From: Candidatus Woesearchaeota archaeon
GTDB lineage: Archaea; Nanobdellota; Nanobdellia; SCGC-AAA011-G17; GW2011-AR18
Direction: 5' to 3'
Assembly (NCBI GenBank): GCA_018303515.1
Contig: JAGVXZ010000008.1
Location: 1 to 10,873, forward strand
Length of the DNA stretch: 10,873 nucleotides
This document shows, one piece after another, positions 1 through 6,761 of this stretch (the first letter of the stretch is position 1; each line of letters opens with the position of its first letter). The notes beneath the pieces were generated by a model, which saw only the letters and a list, made by a program, of their open reading frames with translations, was not told the DNA's origin and made no database searches. The translations under genes were made by a program, and so were the position numbers.

Positions 1-164
1 CCAGAAAAAGCAATTCCAACTTTTCCTTTGGTTCTTTTTTTAACAGAATTAATTAACAATTCACTTAATCTTGGAATAATTAATTCCTTATCTTTAATCA
101 ATTTGAAATCTTTTAATTCTTCATAAAGATTCTCAATTTCTTTAGTAACATTATTTATAATCAT
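1..164 (-). CDS. PP-loop ATPase, asparagine-synthase-like, N-terminal part only
   Basis: Partial gene cut off by the left edge; 54 complete codons are visible from an ATG at 162-164. It begins MIINNVTKEIENLYEELKDF and, after a charged helical stretch, reaches KVGIAFSG exactly at the window edge. A hydrophobic strand followed by FSG is the start of the PP-loop motif SGGxDS of N-type ATP pyrophosphatases (asparagine synthase, NAD synthetase, tRNA thiolation enzymes), which adenylate a substrate using ATP. A short helical lead-in of about 50 residues before the P-loop is familiar from stand-alone archaeal asparagine-synthase-like proteins, so that is the best guess. It follows the surface-protein gene by 29 bp on the same strand, separated by a T-rich tract, so it may be a separate transcript. 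Most of the protein is not visible, and the exact substrate cannot be assigned. Confidence 0.6.
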   Translation of the reverse strand, partial: MIINNVTKEIENLYEELKDFKLIKDKELIIPRLSELLINSVKKRTKGKVGIAFS

Positions 165-190
165 TAAAAAAATAAAAAAGAAAAGAGTAT
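165..190 (-). terminator. T-rich transcription terminator after the surface-protein gene
   Basis: On the minus strand the bases right after the TAA of the surface-protein gene read CTCTTTTCTTTTTTATTTTT and then TT. Archaeal RNA polymerase terminates at such T-tracts without needing a hairpin. The tract runs up to the start codon of the next gene, so some read-through is possible. Confidence 0.5.
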
Positions 191-193
191 TTA

Positions 194-1912
194 TTATCTT
201 CGTTTAACAACTAAAGCAATAATAAACACTATAATCAATACTAAAATTAAATCTGCCAATACCCATAAAGCAATTGGTGTTTCCCTTGTACTTTTGAAAC
301 TATCAAAAAAGTTTTTTGGTACTTCATTTGTATTTGTTACCACGGGAGCATTTTGAACTGCTCTAGCAGTAATTGAAGGTATTTCTGTACTTGATACAGA
401 TGTAACTTTCGTATTATCTTCTACAGTTTCTTCAGGCACGCAAGTTACAATTAAATTTGTGAAACTTGATGCATCATTTCCTGAATACAAAACTCTAGCT
501 TCAAACTCATACTCTTGGGCTTTTTGGTCTTTAGGTACATCTATTCTTAACCTAACTGTAGCATCACTATCATCTTTTCCTTCTTCTAATTCAAATTGAT
601 TAGATTCCTTATCAATTCCTAAAGCAGAGTTTAGTAACTTTACTCTTACATCTTGATCTTCTGCTCCGAAGTTCTTTACTTCAATGATACCTTCACCTGT
701 TTGACCACACATTAAACTTTGAGGAAGTAATTTAAAACTTGTAATTCTAACATCACTATCATCTTTTACAGCATCTAAGTTTGTTGATGCCTCATTACAT
801 TTTGTAGCTTCATCACCATTTTGATAAGCTTTAACAAAGATTCTCAAATCATCTCCATCATCAATTTCATCTGCATCAACAGTTAGTTCTAATTCAAAAG
901 TTTCCTCTTCTCCATCTTTTACTTTTTTGTCATCAGAAGCAATAGTACCAATTTTCTTTCCACTATTTAAATTAACTAAACTTGCTTCAACCTTTACTCT
1001 AACATCATCATTGTTATTGTTTTCCACATCAATTTTAAGTTTGATTATATCTCCTGGTTTAATTTCATCTCCATCATTAGGTTCATCAATTACAATTTCT
1101 AAGTTATGTGGTGTTGGAGCAACACTAATACCTGCATCACATAAATTTTCACCAATAGTTACAGTAAAAGGTACAACTTTTTGTATAAAACCTAGTGCAT
1201 TTATTCTAAACTCACCTTTGTAATCTCCAACCTTAATTCCAGAATCTGCATCCACATTAACCTTTATTGTTTTCAGTTGATCACCAATATTAAGATTAAA
1301 AGCTGCATCATTGTCTGGATATGTTAATCTTATTCTTTTGTCACCTTGCACAAAAACATTATCCTCAGCTAGGCTATTGCCTTTGAACACAACTTGTGCA
1401 TTTTGTAAATTTACATTTCCAGTATTTGCTACTGTTAACGTAATAGTTTTTTGAAGTTTACCATCTTCTGTAGTTACAGAAGTTTTATCTGATTTTACTG
1501 TAAAAGCACGAGTTGGATTTACAGTTAAAACACTAGTTTCAATAAAAGAATTTCCATCTGCATCAAATAAAAGAATATCATTTTCACCATATAATGCTAT
1601 TTCTAATTCATAATTATCTGCTTCTATAAGTGTTGAAGCAATCTCAAAAGATAATAAACGCTCCTCACCTGAATCTAAATCAAAAGTATCTGTCTCAAGA
1701 TCTTCAAAAAGATCTGAATTTTCAGTAAATTTAATCTTAATATCTTCTGCGTCATCACCTGTATTTTCAACATTAACTGTAATAGTTACTGCTTGACCTT
1801 GGTTAACTCCCCCAGCTGGAACATTCATTTCAACCACAAAATCAGCTGCAGCATTAACACCAATAGCCAAAACAAAAATAAGCAATACACTTAATATAGC
1901 TAGCTTTCTCAT
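194..1912 (-). CDS. Secreted COG1361/CARDB-like surface protein with C-terminal membrane anchor
   Basis: The 572-residue protein starts with a Sec-type signal peptide (MRK followed by a hydrophobic core, cleavage likely near NAA-AD at 20-24). The body is a series of acidic beta-rich Ig-like repeats of the CARDB/NEW3/COG1361 type: blocks around 25-130, 135-253, 270-380 and 388-490, with recurring TVNVENTG, TVANTGNV, KIDVENNN and IIEVKNFG strands. Four cysteines (258, 372, 402, 491) lie in the outer-facing part and could form disulfides. A Ser/Thr/Val-rich linker (about 495-540) leads to one transmembrane helix (547-569) and a KRR tail. This is the usual shape of an archaeal S-layer-like or cell-envelope protein held at the membrane. 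The basic end after the helix also fits the tripartite tail of sorted proteins, and an archaeosortase gene lies close by; that link is an inference. ATG at 1910-1912 is preceded by a G-rich Shine-Dalgarno-like stretch. Confidence 0.75.
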   Translation of the reverse strand: MRKLAILSVLLIFVLAIGVNAAADFVVEMNVPAGGVNQGQAVTITVNVENTGDDAEDIKIKFTENSDLFEDLETDTFDLDSGEERLLSFEIASTLIEADNYELEIALYGENDILLFDADGNSFIETSVLTVNPTRAFTVKSDKTSVTTEDGKLQKTITLTVANTGNVNLQNAQVVFKGNSLAEDNVFVQGDKRIRLTYPDNDAAFNLNIGDQLKTIKVNVDADSGIKVGDYKGEFRINALGFIQKVVPFTVTIGENLCDAGISVAPTPHNLEIVIDEPNDGDEIKPGDIIKLKIDVENNNNDDVRVKVEASLVNLNSGKKIGTIASDDKKVKDGEEETFELELTVDADEIDDGDDLRIFVKAYQNGDEATKCNEASTNLDAVKDDSDVRITSFKLLPQSLMCGQTGEGIIEVKNFGAEDQDVRVKLLNSALGIDKESNQFELEEGKDDSDATVRLRIDVPKDQKAQEYEFEARVLYSGNDASSFTNLIVTCVPEETVEDNTKVTSVSSTEIPSITARAVQNAPVVTNTNEVPKNFFDSFKSTRETPIALWVLADLILVLIIVFIIALVVKRR

Positions 1913-1920
1913 ATTCTATA

Positions 1921-1970
1921 ACCCCCACAAATTTGTGTTACCATTAGTTAATTGCAAAAATCTTATAAAG
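1921..1970 (-). promoter_or_regulatory. Promoter, leader and 12-bp palindrome of the surface-protein gene
   Basis: A TATA-like CTTTATAAGA (minus strand, 1961-1970) would place the transcript start near 1937. Between it and the ATG lies a perfect palindrome CACAAATTTGTG (1926-1937), directly followed by GTGGGGGT (1921-1928), a possible ribosome site 8 nt before ATG. A palindrome at the expected transcript start is a plausible operator position. No regulator is known for it. Confidence 0.45.
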
Positions 1971-2027
1971 GTTTCTAGAGAAGATAAACCTAAGTTTTTA
2001 CTACCTAAACAAGATAAATCTTTGCAA

Positions 2028-2579
2028 CTAATCTAAATCTAAGTCATAAGATTCTGGAATAACTAGCTGTATTAATCTCAAAAAACCACCAATGATGAAC
2101 AAAAATAACACAAATGCAAAAAAGGTTATATAATCTATTGGTATATTTGTATAAACTAATATTACTCCAATTAAAGCTAAAAAATTAATCGGCAATCTTG
2201 AAGAAATTACAAAAGCTAAAGATTTTGGTAATAAATGAAAAAAATCTAACAAAGTAAATAAACTTCCAACAAAAACAATAGATACAACAATTGCCATTCT
2301 TGGATTAAATCCAAATTGTCCAATATTATACATATATCTTAACAAATCAATACTTACAAATATTAAAACTAAACTATTTCCAAAAGCAGTATTCCATCCT
2401 AACTCTTCACTTTTATACCTGGAAAAATATAATTCCATTAAAAGAAGAACTAAAATCAAAGGCATTAAAATCCAAAGCATATTAGTAGAATCTAAAGGTG
2501 ATTTAACAATTTCAACAAAACGGAATATAACTTCTTTTGAAAAAATTATAGCTTGACTCTGAAGTGTTACCAAATCCAT
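2028..2579 (-). CDS. Unrecognised multi-spanning membrane protein
   Basis: I do not recognise this 183-residue protein. It has about five hydrophobic segments (roughly 34-50, 67-85, 95-113, 124-145 and 148-170). A polar cytosolic-type loop around 50-65 (SRYKSEELGWNTAFGNS) contains the most distinctive residues, and the acidic C-terminus is SYDLDLD. No catalytic motif is obvious. The gene is divergent from the archaeosortase gene with only 33 bp between their start codons, and lies upstream of the surface-protein gene in the same direction across a 115-bp gap that holds a separate promoter. A TATA box 26 bp before the ATG suggests a leaderless transcript. Its place between a candidate sorting enzyme and a candidate substrate makes an envelope role attractive, but that is context only. 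Confidence 0.6.
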   Translation of the reverse strand: MDLVTLQSQAIIFSKEVIFRFVEIVKSPLDSTNMLWILMPLILVLLLMELYFSRYKSEELGWNTAFGNSLVLIFVSIDLLRYMYNIGQFGFNPRMAIVVSIVFVGSLFTLLDFFHLLPKSLAFVISSRLPINFLALIGVILVYTNIPIDYITFFAFVLFLFIIGGFLRLIQLVIPESYDLDLD

Positions 2580-2600
2580 AAGTTTTTTAAGAAATCTACA

Positions 2601-2610
2601 TTTAAATAAT
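2601..2610 (-). promoter_or_regulatory. TATA box of the multi-spanning membrane protein
   Basis: ATTATTTAAA on the minus strand is centred about 26 bp before the ATG at 2579, the spacing for a leaderless archaeal transcript. Its TTTAAA core is palindromic, but it lies only 3-12 bp before the GTG of the divergent archaeosortase gene, too close to serve that gene as an ordinary TATA box. Confidence 0.5.
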
Positions 2611-2612
2611 TT

Positions 2613-3164
2613 GTGAAATACGAAAAAGAATTAATTTTAAGATTATTAATATCTGCAATTCCTTTAAATCTCTTTTACATCATATTAACTCCCATAACCA
2701 TTTATGTTTCTTATATTTTTCTAATACCACTAAGCCCAGTATTAATAAAAGATTCAATTTTAATTAACGAATTACAATTTGATTTTGTAAAAGCATGCAT
2801 TGCAGGTGCAGCATATTATTTAATCTTTTTACTAACAATGTTAACAAAAGAAATTAAATGGAAACTAAGATTGAAATTCATTTTCTATGGTTTTATAGCA
2901 ATCTTCACATTAAACATAATAAGGATTGTATTATTAATTTATTTAGCAACAATAAACTACAATTACTTCACAATTACGCATTTAATCTTCTGGAAATTTG
3001 TTTCAGCAATTTATGTGGCATTTGTATGGATTTTCTTAATAACAAAATTCAAAATAAAATCAATTCCAATATACGATGACCTACATCATTTATACAAAAA
3101 AAGTTTATTTTTTATATTTTTTAAAAATAAGACCACAAAGAAGAAGAGTCAATCCCAAAAGTAA
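2613..3164 (+). CDS. Archaeosortase/exosortase-family transpeptidase-like membrane protein
   Basis: The 183-residue protein has several hydrophobic segments and the three conserved residues of the exosortase/archaeosortase family in correct order: Cys62 in KACIAGAAYYL, Arg104 in LNIIRIVLL, and His123 in THLIFW. Members are membrane cysteine enzymes that process C-terminal sorting tails of exported proteins; archaeosortase A is needed for lipid attachment of the Haloferax S-layer glycoprotein. About 60 residues precede the catalytic Cys, so this is a short family version. GTG at 2613 is the only start available because an in-frame TAA lies just upstream; no good ribosome site or TATA box is visible. 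The last 60 bp, coding for a lysine-rich tail, overlap the 3' end of the DedA-like gene on the other strand. The nearby surface protein with a helix-plus-KRR tail is a natural candidate substrate. Confidence 0.8.
   Translation: MKYEKELILRLLISAIPLNLFYIILTPITIYVSYIFLIPLSPVLIKDSILINELQFDFVKACIAGAAYYLIFLLTMLTKEIKWKLRLKFIFYGFIAIFTLNIIRIVLLIYLATINYNYFTITHLIFWKFVSAIYVAFVWIFLITKFKIKSIPIYDDLHHLYKKSLFFIFFKNKTTKKKSQSQK
3096..3102 (-). terminator. T7 terminator after the DedA-like gene
   Basis: On the minus strand a run of seven T follows the TAA of the DedA-like gene after 2 bases. It lies inside the coding region of the convergent archaeosortase gene, so both transcripts share this stretch in antisense. 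Confidence 0.4.
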
Positions 3165-3674
3165 AGTATAAATTCCAAAATTATTATCTAAAAATATTAC
3201 GATTGCCTCACCAAAATAATAGATTAATACAGCAATCAAAAAGAATCTTGATCCTCTCCCAAAAATTGAAGCAAAAACAAATTTTTTAAAATCTATATAA
3301 AAAGCACCGGCCCCTATAGTGAATAGTTTATATGGCATTGGAGTAAACCCTGCAAGAAAGATTACCCACCATTCATACTTCTCAAAAATATTATGAACCT
3401 TATCCACTTTTTGTTTACTAAATAATTTTTCTAATATTGGTCTTCCACCATAACTCCCAATCAAATAACCAAAGATTCCTCCAGAAACAGAACCAATAGT
3501 GCATATTAAAGCATAAAAAAATACTTTTGAAGGATCAGCCAACCCCAACGTAATTAATAATAAATCAGGTGGAATTGGAAAAAAAGAACTTTCAATAAAG
3601 GCAAGGAAAAATAATCCAAAACTTCCATAATGCCCAAACAATCTAAATGCCCATTCAATAAAATTTTGTATCAC
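3105..3674 (-). CDS. DedA/YqaA-family membrane protein (VTT domain)
   Basis: The 189-residue membrane protein has the hallmarks of the DedA/SNARE-associated (VTT) family, closest in feel to the short YqaA branch (COG1238). These are the re-entrant-loop motif FIESSFFPIPPDLLLITLG (26-44, with Glu28 and the PIPP turn), the glycine-rich CTIGSVSGGIFGYLIGSYGG (58-77), and the second re-entrant motif AGFTPMPYKLFTIGAG (108-123) followed by FGRGSRFF (138-145). DedA proteins are half-transporters; some flip polyprenyl-phosphate lipid carriers or other lipids across membranes. The start is GTG at 3672-3674, sharing GTGA with the stop of the coiled-coil gene, so the two are probably translationally coupled. 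The 3' end overlaps the convergent archaeosortase gene by 60 bp. The substrate is unknown here. Confidence 0.82.
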   Translation of the reverse strand: MIQNFIEWAFRLFGHYGSFGLFFLAFIESSFFPIPPDLLLITLGLADPSKVFFYALICTIGSVSGGIFGYLIGSYGGRPILEKLFSKQKVDKVHNIFEKYEWWVIFLAGFTPMPYKLFTIGAGAFYIDFKKFVFASIFGRGSRFFLIAVLIYYFGEAIVIFLDNNFGIYTLLLGLTLLLCGLIFKKYKK

Positions 3675-4519
3675 CTTCTTTTACCTTGTAATACAATTAA
3701 ATCTTCATTCGTTAACTTTTTCTTAGTCTTGATTTTATTCTCTACCTCTTCTATTTTTTTATCAATTATTTTTTGGTCTTTTTGTCTCTTAAATTCTTCA
3801 GCGTCAATTTTTCTCTCTCTCTTGAAATTATTTTTAAATTTAATCTCTTTTGGTCTTTCTAGTTTCTTAAATTTATTATTCTCTCTTTTATATTCCTTAC
3901 TCTTTTCATTAAACTTCTTCTTAAACTCAATAAACTTTGCAAAAGCATCTTCTTGTTCTTTCTTTAACAGATTAATTTCTTTAGATAAATCCATAAATTT
4001 TTTGTGTTCTTCACTTTGGCTTGCCTCATTTAATTTTTGATGAAATTCATCTGCAATTTTCTTTGACTCTTTTATTTCCTTCTCAACAGTATCATGATCA
4101 TTATTCTCCTTTACAATTTCTCCATGTTGCTTCTTTAGTTTTTTTATCTCTTCCATAATTTGTTTTTCTTTCTTAAAATTAGTTTCAACTTCTATCTTTC
4201 CTTCTAAAATCTTAATTTTTTCTAGAATATTACTTGAGCTAGGGCCGCTTTTAAAACTTAGACTTCTAATTTTTCCAATAAGGGCTTTTACTTTTTGATT
4301 AATTAAATCCCTTTGTTTTCTTAAATAACTCATCTCTTTTACGGTTTTATCTTTTTTAGTTTGAATCTCTTTAATCTCACTTATTTTAGAATTAATTATT
4401 TCTTTTAGTTCCTCTTTTTTCTTAAACCATAATTCCTTTTCCCTTTTACAATTTTCTAAATCTCTCCTTAGAGTTCTTACTTGACCCTCTAAATTACTAT
4501 ACTCTTCTGTTGAAACCAT
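3671..4519 (-). CDS. Archaeal coiled-coil protein, COG1340-like
   Basis: The 282-residue protein is almost wholly charged coiled coil, rich in Lys and Glu. It has one break near 85-98 (SLSFKSGPSSSN) and a helix pair around 99-131 containing KIKILEGKIEVETNFKKEKQ. The pattern of a Glu-Thr turn followed by (K/E)E(K/R) and a second helix is what I associate with the archaeal coiled-coil family COG1340, of unclear function. The basic tail (residues about 225-282) is strongly lysine-rich and could bind nucleic acid or the ribosome; that is inference. It lies 54 bp after rpl12 and overlaps the DedA-like gene by 4 nt. There is no Shine-Dalgarno site, and the only TATA-like sequence (TTTATATTTAAA, about 4520-4531) sits too close to the ATG, so expression may depend on read-through from the ribosomal operon. 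Confidence 0.65.
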   Translation of the reverse strand: MVSTEEYSNLEGQVRTLRRDLENCKREKELWFKKKEELKEIINSKISEIKEIQTKKDKTVKEMSYLRKQRDLINQKVKALIGKIRSLSFKSGPSSSNILEKIKILEGKIEVETNFKKEKQIMEEIKKLKKQHGEIVKENNDHDTVEKEIKESKKIADEFHQKLNEASQSEEHKKFMDLSKEINLLKKEQEDAFAKFIEFKKKFNEKSKEYKRENNKFKKLERPKEIKFKNNFKRERKIDAEEFKRQKDQKIIDKKIEEVENKIKTKKKLTNEDLIVLQGKRR

Positions 4520-4550
4520 TTTTAAATATAAAATTGAGATTGCGTCTTTG

Positions 4551-4573
4551 GAAATAAAAAAAATAAAAAGAAT
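4551..4573 (-). terminator. T-rich terminator after rpl12
   Basis: Immediately after the rpl12 TAA the minus strand reads AATTCTTTTTATTTTTTTTA, an archaeal T-tract terminator. It probably ends or attenuates the L1-L10-L12 transcript before the coiled-coil gene. Confidence 0.55.
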
Positions 4574-4876
4574 TTAACCAAATAATCCTGCCAAACCAGC
4601 TGATGCTTCCTCAGCAGATTTTCCTTCATCTTTCTTTTCCTCTTTTTTCTTTGCAACTGGTACAGATTCACTAGCTGCAATTTGTGTGGTAGCCAAAGGC
4701 ATATTAGCAGATGCAATGGCCTCATCAATATTAACTCCATCTAAAGCTGCAAGTAAAACTTTAATTCTTCCTTCATCAGGTGTAACTCCTGCAGCATTAA
4801 GAATCGCTTTAACACGAGATTCCTCAACTTTCTTACCTACTTTGTGTAATAGCAATGCACTATAAATATACTCCAT
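4574..4876 (-). CDS. rpl12: Ribosomal protein L12 (aP1), stalk protein
   Basis: The 100-residue acidic stalk protein of the large subunit. The N-terminal dimerisation and L10-binding helical domain begins MEYIYSALLLHKVGKKVEES and runs to about residue 58; it includes ILNAAGVTPDEGRIKVLLAALDG and NIDEAIASA. A flexible linker with charged KKKEEKKDEGKSAEEA follows, and the protein ends in GLAGLFG, the conserved tail that recruits GTPase elongation factors. The start is ATG at 4874-4876: this gives the family's usual MEY start and leaves 7 nt to the AGGAGGA site. A TTG two codons upstream would sit almost on that site. It is the last gene of the L1-L10-L12 operon, 32 bp after rpl10, followed by a T-tract. 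Confidence 0.95.
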   Translation of the reverse strand: MEYIYSALLLHKVGKKVEESRVKAILNAAGVTPDEGRIKVLLAALDGVNIDEAIASANMPLATTQIAASESVPVAKKKEEKKDEGKSAEEASAGLAGLFG

Positions 4877-4883
4877 TCTCAAA

Positions 4884-4890
4884 TCCTCCT
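4884..4890 (-). promoter_or_regulatory. Shine-Dalgarno site of rpl12
   Basis: AGGAGGA on the minus strand, 7 nt before the ATG at 4876. It decides the start in favour of ATG over the TTG at 4882. A strong private site fits the need for several L12 copies per ribosome. Confidence 0.8.
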
Positions 4891-4908
4891 ACCTTTGTGG
4901 TGTTGCTA

Positions 4909-5748
4909 TTAAATATTTAAACTTTTGGCATGTCTTTCAGCCTTTGCCAATAATTGTTTAATATTTTCTTTTGTAATTATATTAGCCCCCTCTGCTAATC
5001 CTAAAGCATCCTTATATGCTTTAGAAATAAGCAATTTAACATTTTCAGGGGTAACATAAGTAATACTATAAGCTAATCTAAATGCCTCTGATGAAGCTAA
5101 TTTAACTTTTTCTAAATACTCTTTTTCATCAACTTCCAATACACTCTTTTCATAAATAACACCATCTTCATAAACACCTGTAATATTTAATCCAATTTCC
5201 ATTGGTTTAATTCCAAGTCGGGATAATAACCCTGCCAACTCCCTTTTAATTATTTGCCCTTCTTCAACTACAATCGCATCTTCCTTTATTATTACTTTTC
5301 CACCTTCAATACCAGCCTTGATACCAGCACTCCCCAATTCTCCAATTATTGGTCCTGGACTAAAGGAAGTAGGTCCAGCAGGAACTTTAATATCATTAGG
5401 TGCAGTTTGTCCAGATTTAGCAGCAACCTTAGTTTTGGATTTTTTCAAAATATTAGCTAACTTAAATGGGCTTTCTTTAGTTAAAATCAAAGCTGGCATT
5501 CCTTTAACATAATCTTTTAATTTTTTAATTTCTTTTTTCTTAGAACTATCAATTGCAAGTTTAATCAATGTTTTTTTACCCATTCTTAGAACAACATTCT
5601 CTTTAAGCTTTAATCTCATCTCTTGCAATTGTGTTGCAGGTAAATTAGTCATATCTACAATACCAATAATAGGATATTTTTCAATAAGCTTTGCTAATTC
5701 ATTTACTTCTTTCTTATTCTTAGATGAAACAATTGCTTTAGGTTTCAT
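4909..5748 (-). CDS. rpl10: Ribosomal protein L10 (aP0), stalk base, without the usual acidic tail
   Basis: The 279-residue stalk-base protein anchors L12 dimers to 23S rRNA. The N-terminal rRNA-binding domain (1 to about 105) includes IVDMTNLPATQLQEMRLKL and VVLRMGKKTLIKLAI. An insertion domain typical of archaea/eukaryotes follows (about 106-185; TAPNDIKVPAGPTSFSPGP and the IGELGSAGIKAGIEGGKV region), then the alpha-helical spine (about 210-279) with YVTPENVKLLISKAYKDALG and KQLLAKAERHAKSLNI. The protein stops there. Well-studied archaeal P0 proteins continue through more L12-binding helices and an acidic linker to an L12-like GLGALFG end. This one has none of that, so the stalk may carry fewer L12 dimers. 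The ATG overlaps the rpl1 stop as ATGA, implying coupled translation. Confidence 0.93.
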   Translation of the reverse strand: MKPKAIVSSKNKKEVNELAKLIEKYPIIGIVDMTNLPATQLQEMRLKLKENVVLRMGKKTLIKLAIDSSKKKEIKKLKDYVKGMPALILTKESPFKLANILKKSKTKVAAKSGQTAPNDIKVPAGPTSFSPGPIIGELGSAGIKAGIEGGKVIIKEDAIVVEEGQIIKRELAGLLSRLGIKPMEIGLNITGVYEDGVIYEKSVLEVDEKEYLEKVKLASSEAFRLAYSITYVTPENVKLLISKAYKDALGLAEGANIITKENIKQLLAKAERHAKSLNI

Positions 5749-6446
5749 TTCTTATTCTCCACTTTAACATTTTCTTTTATAACTTTAAATCCTTCTCCAA
5801 GTTTAAAGAAAGGCCCCATTGTTAATTTAATAGAAACAGATGAAATATTTATTTCTCCATGTGGTAATTTTGGTAATAAATTAGAATAAACTGCTTCAAC
5901 ATTTTCTACAATTTCATCATCTTTCATTGTTTCTATTCCAACTGGTACTTTTATTGAAATTTCATTTTTTGTTGTGACCTTAACACTTCTTTGTAATTTC
6001 TCATATAAAGGTTTAAGATCAAGTGTAGTTAGTGGAACAACGCATCCTGCTTTTGGATTTGGCATTTTTCCTTTTGGACCGAATACTTTACCAAAAGTAG
6101 CAGCTACCAGTCCCATTAATTCTGCTTGAGCCACAAAGAAATCATATTCACTTGTAAGTTTTTTAATTAATTTTTTATCTTTATAATCAGAAAAATTATC
6201 TTTATGAACAATAAAATCAAACACTTCTTTTCCTTTTCCAGCTAACTTGCTATCCATCAAACCACAAACCTTTACTTTTTTTCCAAGAGTATTTGGTAAA
6301 GTTAAGAAAAAATCAACTTTTTGATCTTGTTTTTTAAGATCAATTCCCTTCAATTTGATTAAAAGATCAACAGTTTGTTTAAAATTCCTTTTTGGGCTAT
6401 TTTCCTTTACAGCCTTTATTGCATCTAAAATTTGTTTCTTGTTCAT
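5745..6446 (-). CDS. rpl1: Ribosomal protein L1
   Basis: The 233-residue protein of the L1 stalk, which binds 23S rRNA near the E site. Signature features are VAQAELMGLVAATFGKVFGP (105-124) and GPKGKMPNPKAGCVV (123-137), the core signature of the family, plus the return to domain I with INISSVSIKLTMGP (199-212). It is slightly longer at the C-terminus than typical (a KENVKVENKK extension). ATG at 6444-6446 is preceded by AGGAGGAG 5 nt upstream. First gene of the operon; the usual upstream neighbour L11 is absent. In Methanococcus, L1 represses its own operon by binding the mRNA. I see no convincing copy of that binding site here, although a small palindrome adjoins the ribosome site. Confidence 0.95.
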   Translation of the reverse strand: MNKKQILDAIKAVKENSPKRNFKQTVDLLIKLKGIDLKKQDQKVDFFLTLPNTLGKKVKVCGLMDSKLAGKGKEVFDFIVHKDNFSDYKDKKLIKKLTSEYDFFVAQAELMGLVAATFGKVFGPKGKMPNPKAGCVVPLTTLDLKPLYEKLQRSVKVTTKNEISIKVPVGIETMKDDEIVENVEAVYSNLLPKLPHGEINISSVSIKLTMGPFFKLGEGFKVIKENVKVENKK

Positions 6447-6451
6447 TTAAT

Positions 6452-6514
6452 CTCCTCCTACTTAAGTAGTCATAACGGATGTTTATTGAAATTTCAAATC
6501 ATTTATAAATATAT
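6452..6514 (-). promoter_or_regulatory. Promoter and short leader of the L1-L10-L12 operon
   Basis: A TATA-like ATATTTATAAAT (minus strand, 6501-6512) predicts a transcript start near 6476, giving a leader of about 30 nt. The leader contains the perfect palindrome CTACTTAAGTAG (6458-6469), which can form a 4-bp stem with a UUAA loop and directly abuts and partly overlaps the ribosome site AGGAGGAG (6452-6459). This is a possible control point for translation of the operon. Confidence 0.55.
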
Positions 6515-6643
6515 CTAATAGATGGTCAACGACATAAGTAGATTATAAAAACATTCATTTAGGAAGCAGGTTATAAGGGAAATAGTACGAATCTTATTGT
6601 AGGGGCATAATTTACTTTTGTCGTAAACTAAATTCGGTGCCGG

Positions 6644-6681
6644 GTAATATTTCTACTAACGTTATGGATAAAAGAAGTTTT
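6644..6681 (+). repeat. 38-bp direct repeat, copy 1 (left of Nudix gene)
   Basis: Begins GTAATATTTCTACTAACGT and continues TATGGATAAAAGAAGTTTT. It matches 7168-7205 at 36 of 38 positions; the two mismatches fall in the central triplet (TAT here, CAG in copy 2). The centre here reads CTAACGTTATGG, with the palindrome TAACGTTA. The pair brackets the Nudix gene with a 524-bp period. Confidence 0.9.
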
Positions 6682-6693
6682 GCGGAGTGAAAC
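6677..6693 (+). repeat. GGA-triloop hairpin beside repeat copy 1
   Basis: GTTTTGC, loop GGA, GTGAAAC: a 7-bp stem with two G-T wobbles closed by a GNA-type triloop. It starts inside repeat copy 1. It belongs to the group of small triloop hairpins seen at the other unit boundaries of the island. Confidence 0.5.
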
Positions 6694-6731
6694 TGAGGGC
6701 GGGCGAGGAGTATGACAAAGGGTTTCACAAA

Positions 6732-6740
6732 TAATATAAA
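6732..6740 (+). promoter_or_regulatory. TATA box of the Nudix gene
   Basis: TAATATAAA is centred 26 bp before the ATG at 6762, predicting a leaderless transcript. No Shine-Dalgarno site lies next to that ATG. Confidence 0.5.
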
Positions 6741-6761
6741 GAATCCTATTATACTAAAATT

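Larger units (their letters stand above)
6515..6761. other. Non-coding left edge of the accessory island
   Basis: This stretch between the rpl1 promoter and the Nudix gene holds no credible gene. From 6515 to about 6640 I see only AT-rich sequence with stops in all frames. From 6641 the base composition becomes patchily GC-rich (GGTGCCGGG, GAGGGCGGGCGAGGAG) and contains the first copy of the 38-bp repeat, a GGA-triloop hairpin and the TATA box of the Nudix gene. The change in texture marks the start of the island. Confidence 0.5.

Noticed and set aside
927..1223. Open frame on the plus strand opposite the surface protein
   Set aside because: Low-complexity translation that is a shadow of a well-supported secreted protein; no ribosome site or family match.
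3630..4040. 136-residue plus-strand frame rich in Phe/Leu/Ser
   Set aside because: Antisense of the Lys/Glu-rich coiled-coil gene, whose codons read as Phe/Leu/Ser on the other strand.
4522..4740. 72-residue minus-strand frame over rpl12
   Set aside because: Out-of-frame reading of rpl12, which is unmistakable in its own frame.
4874..4882. TTG start for L12 two codons before the ATG
   Set aside because: It would leave only 1 nt to the AGGAGGA site, and the family begins MEY.
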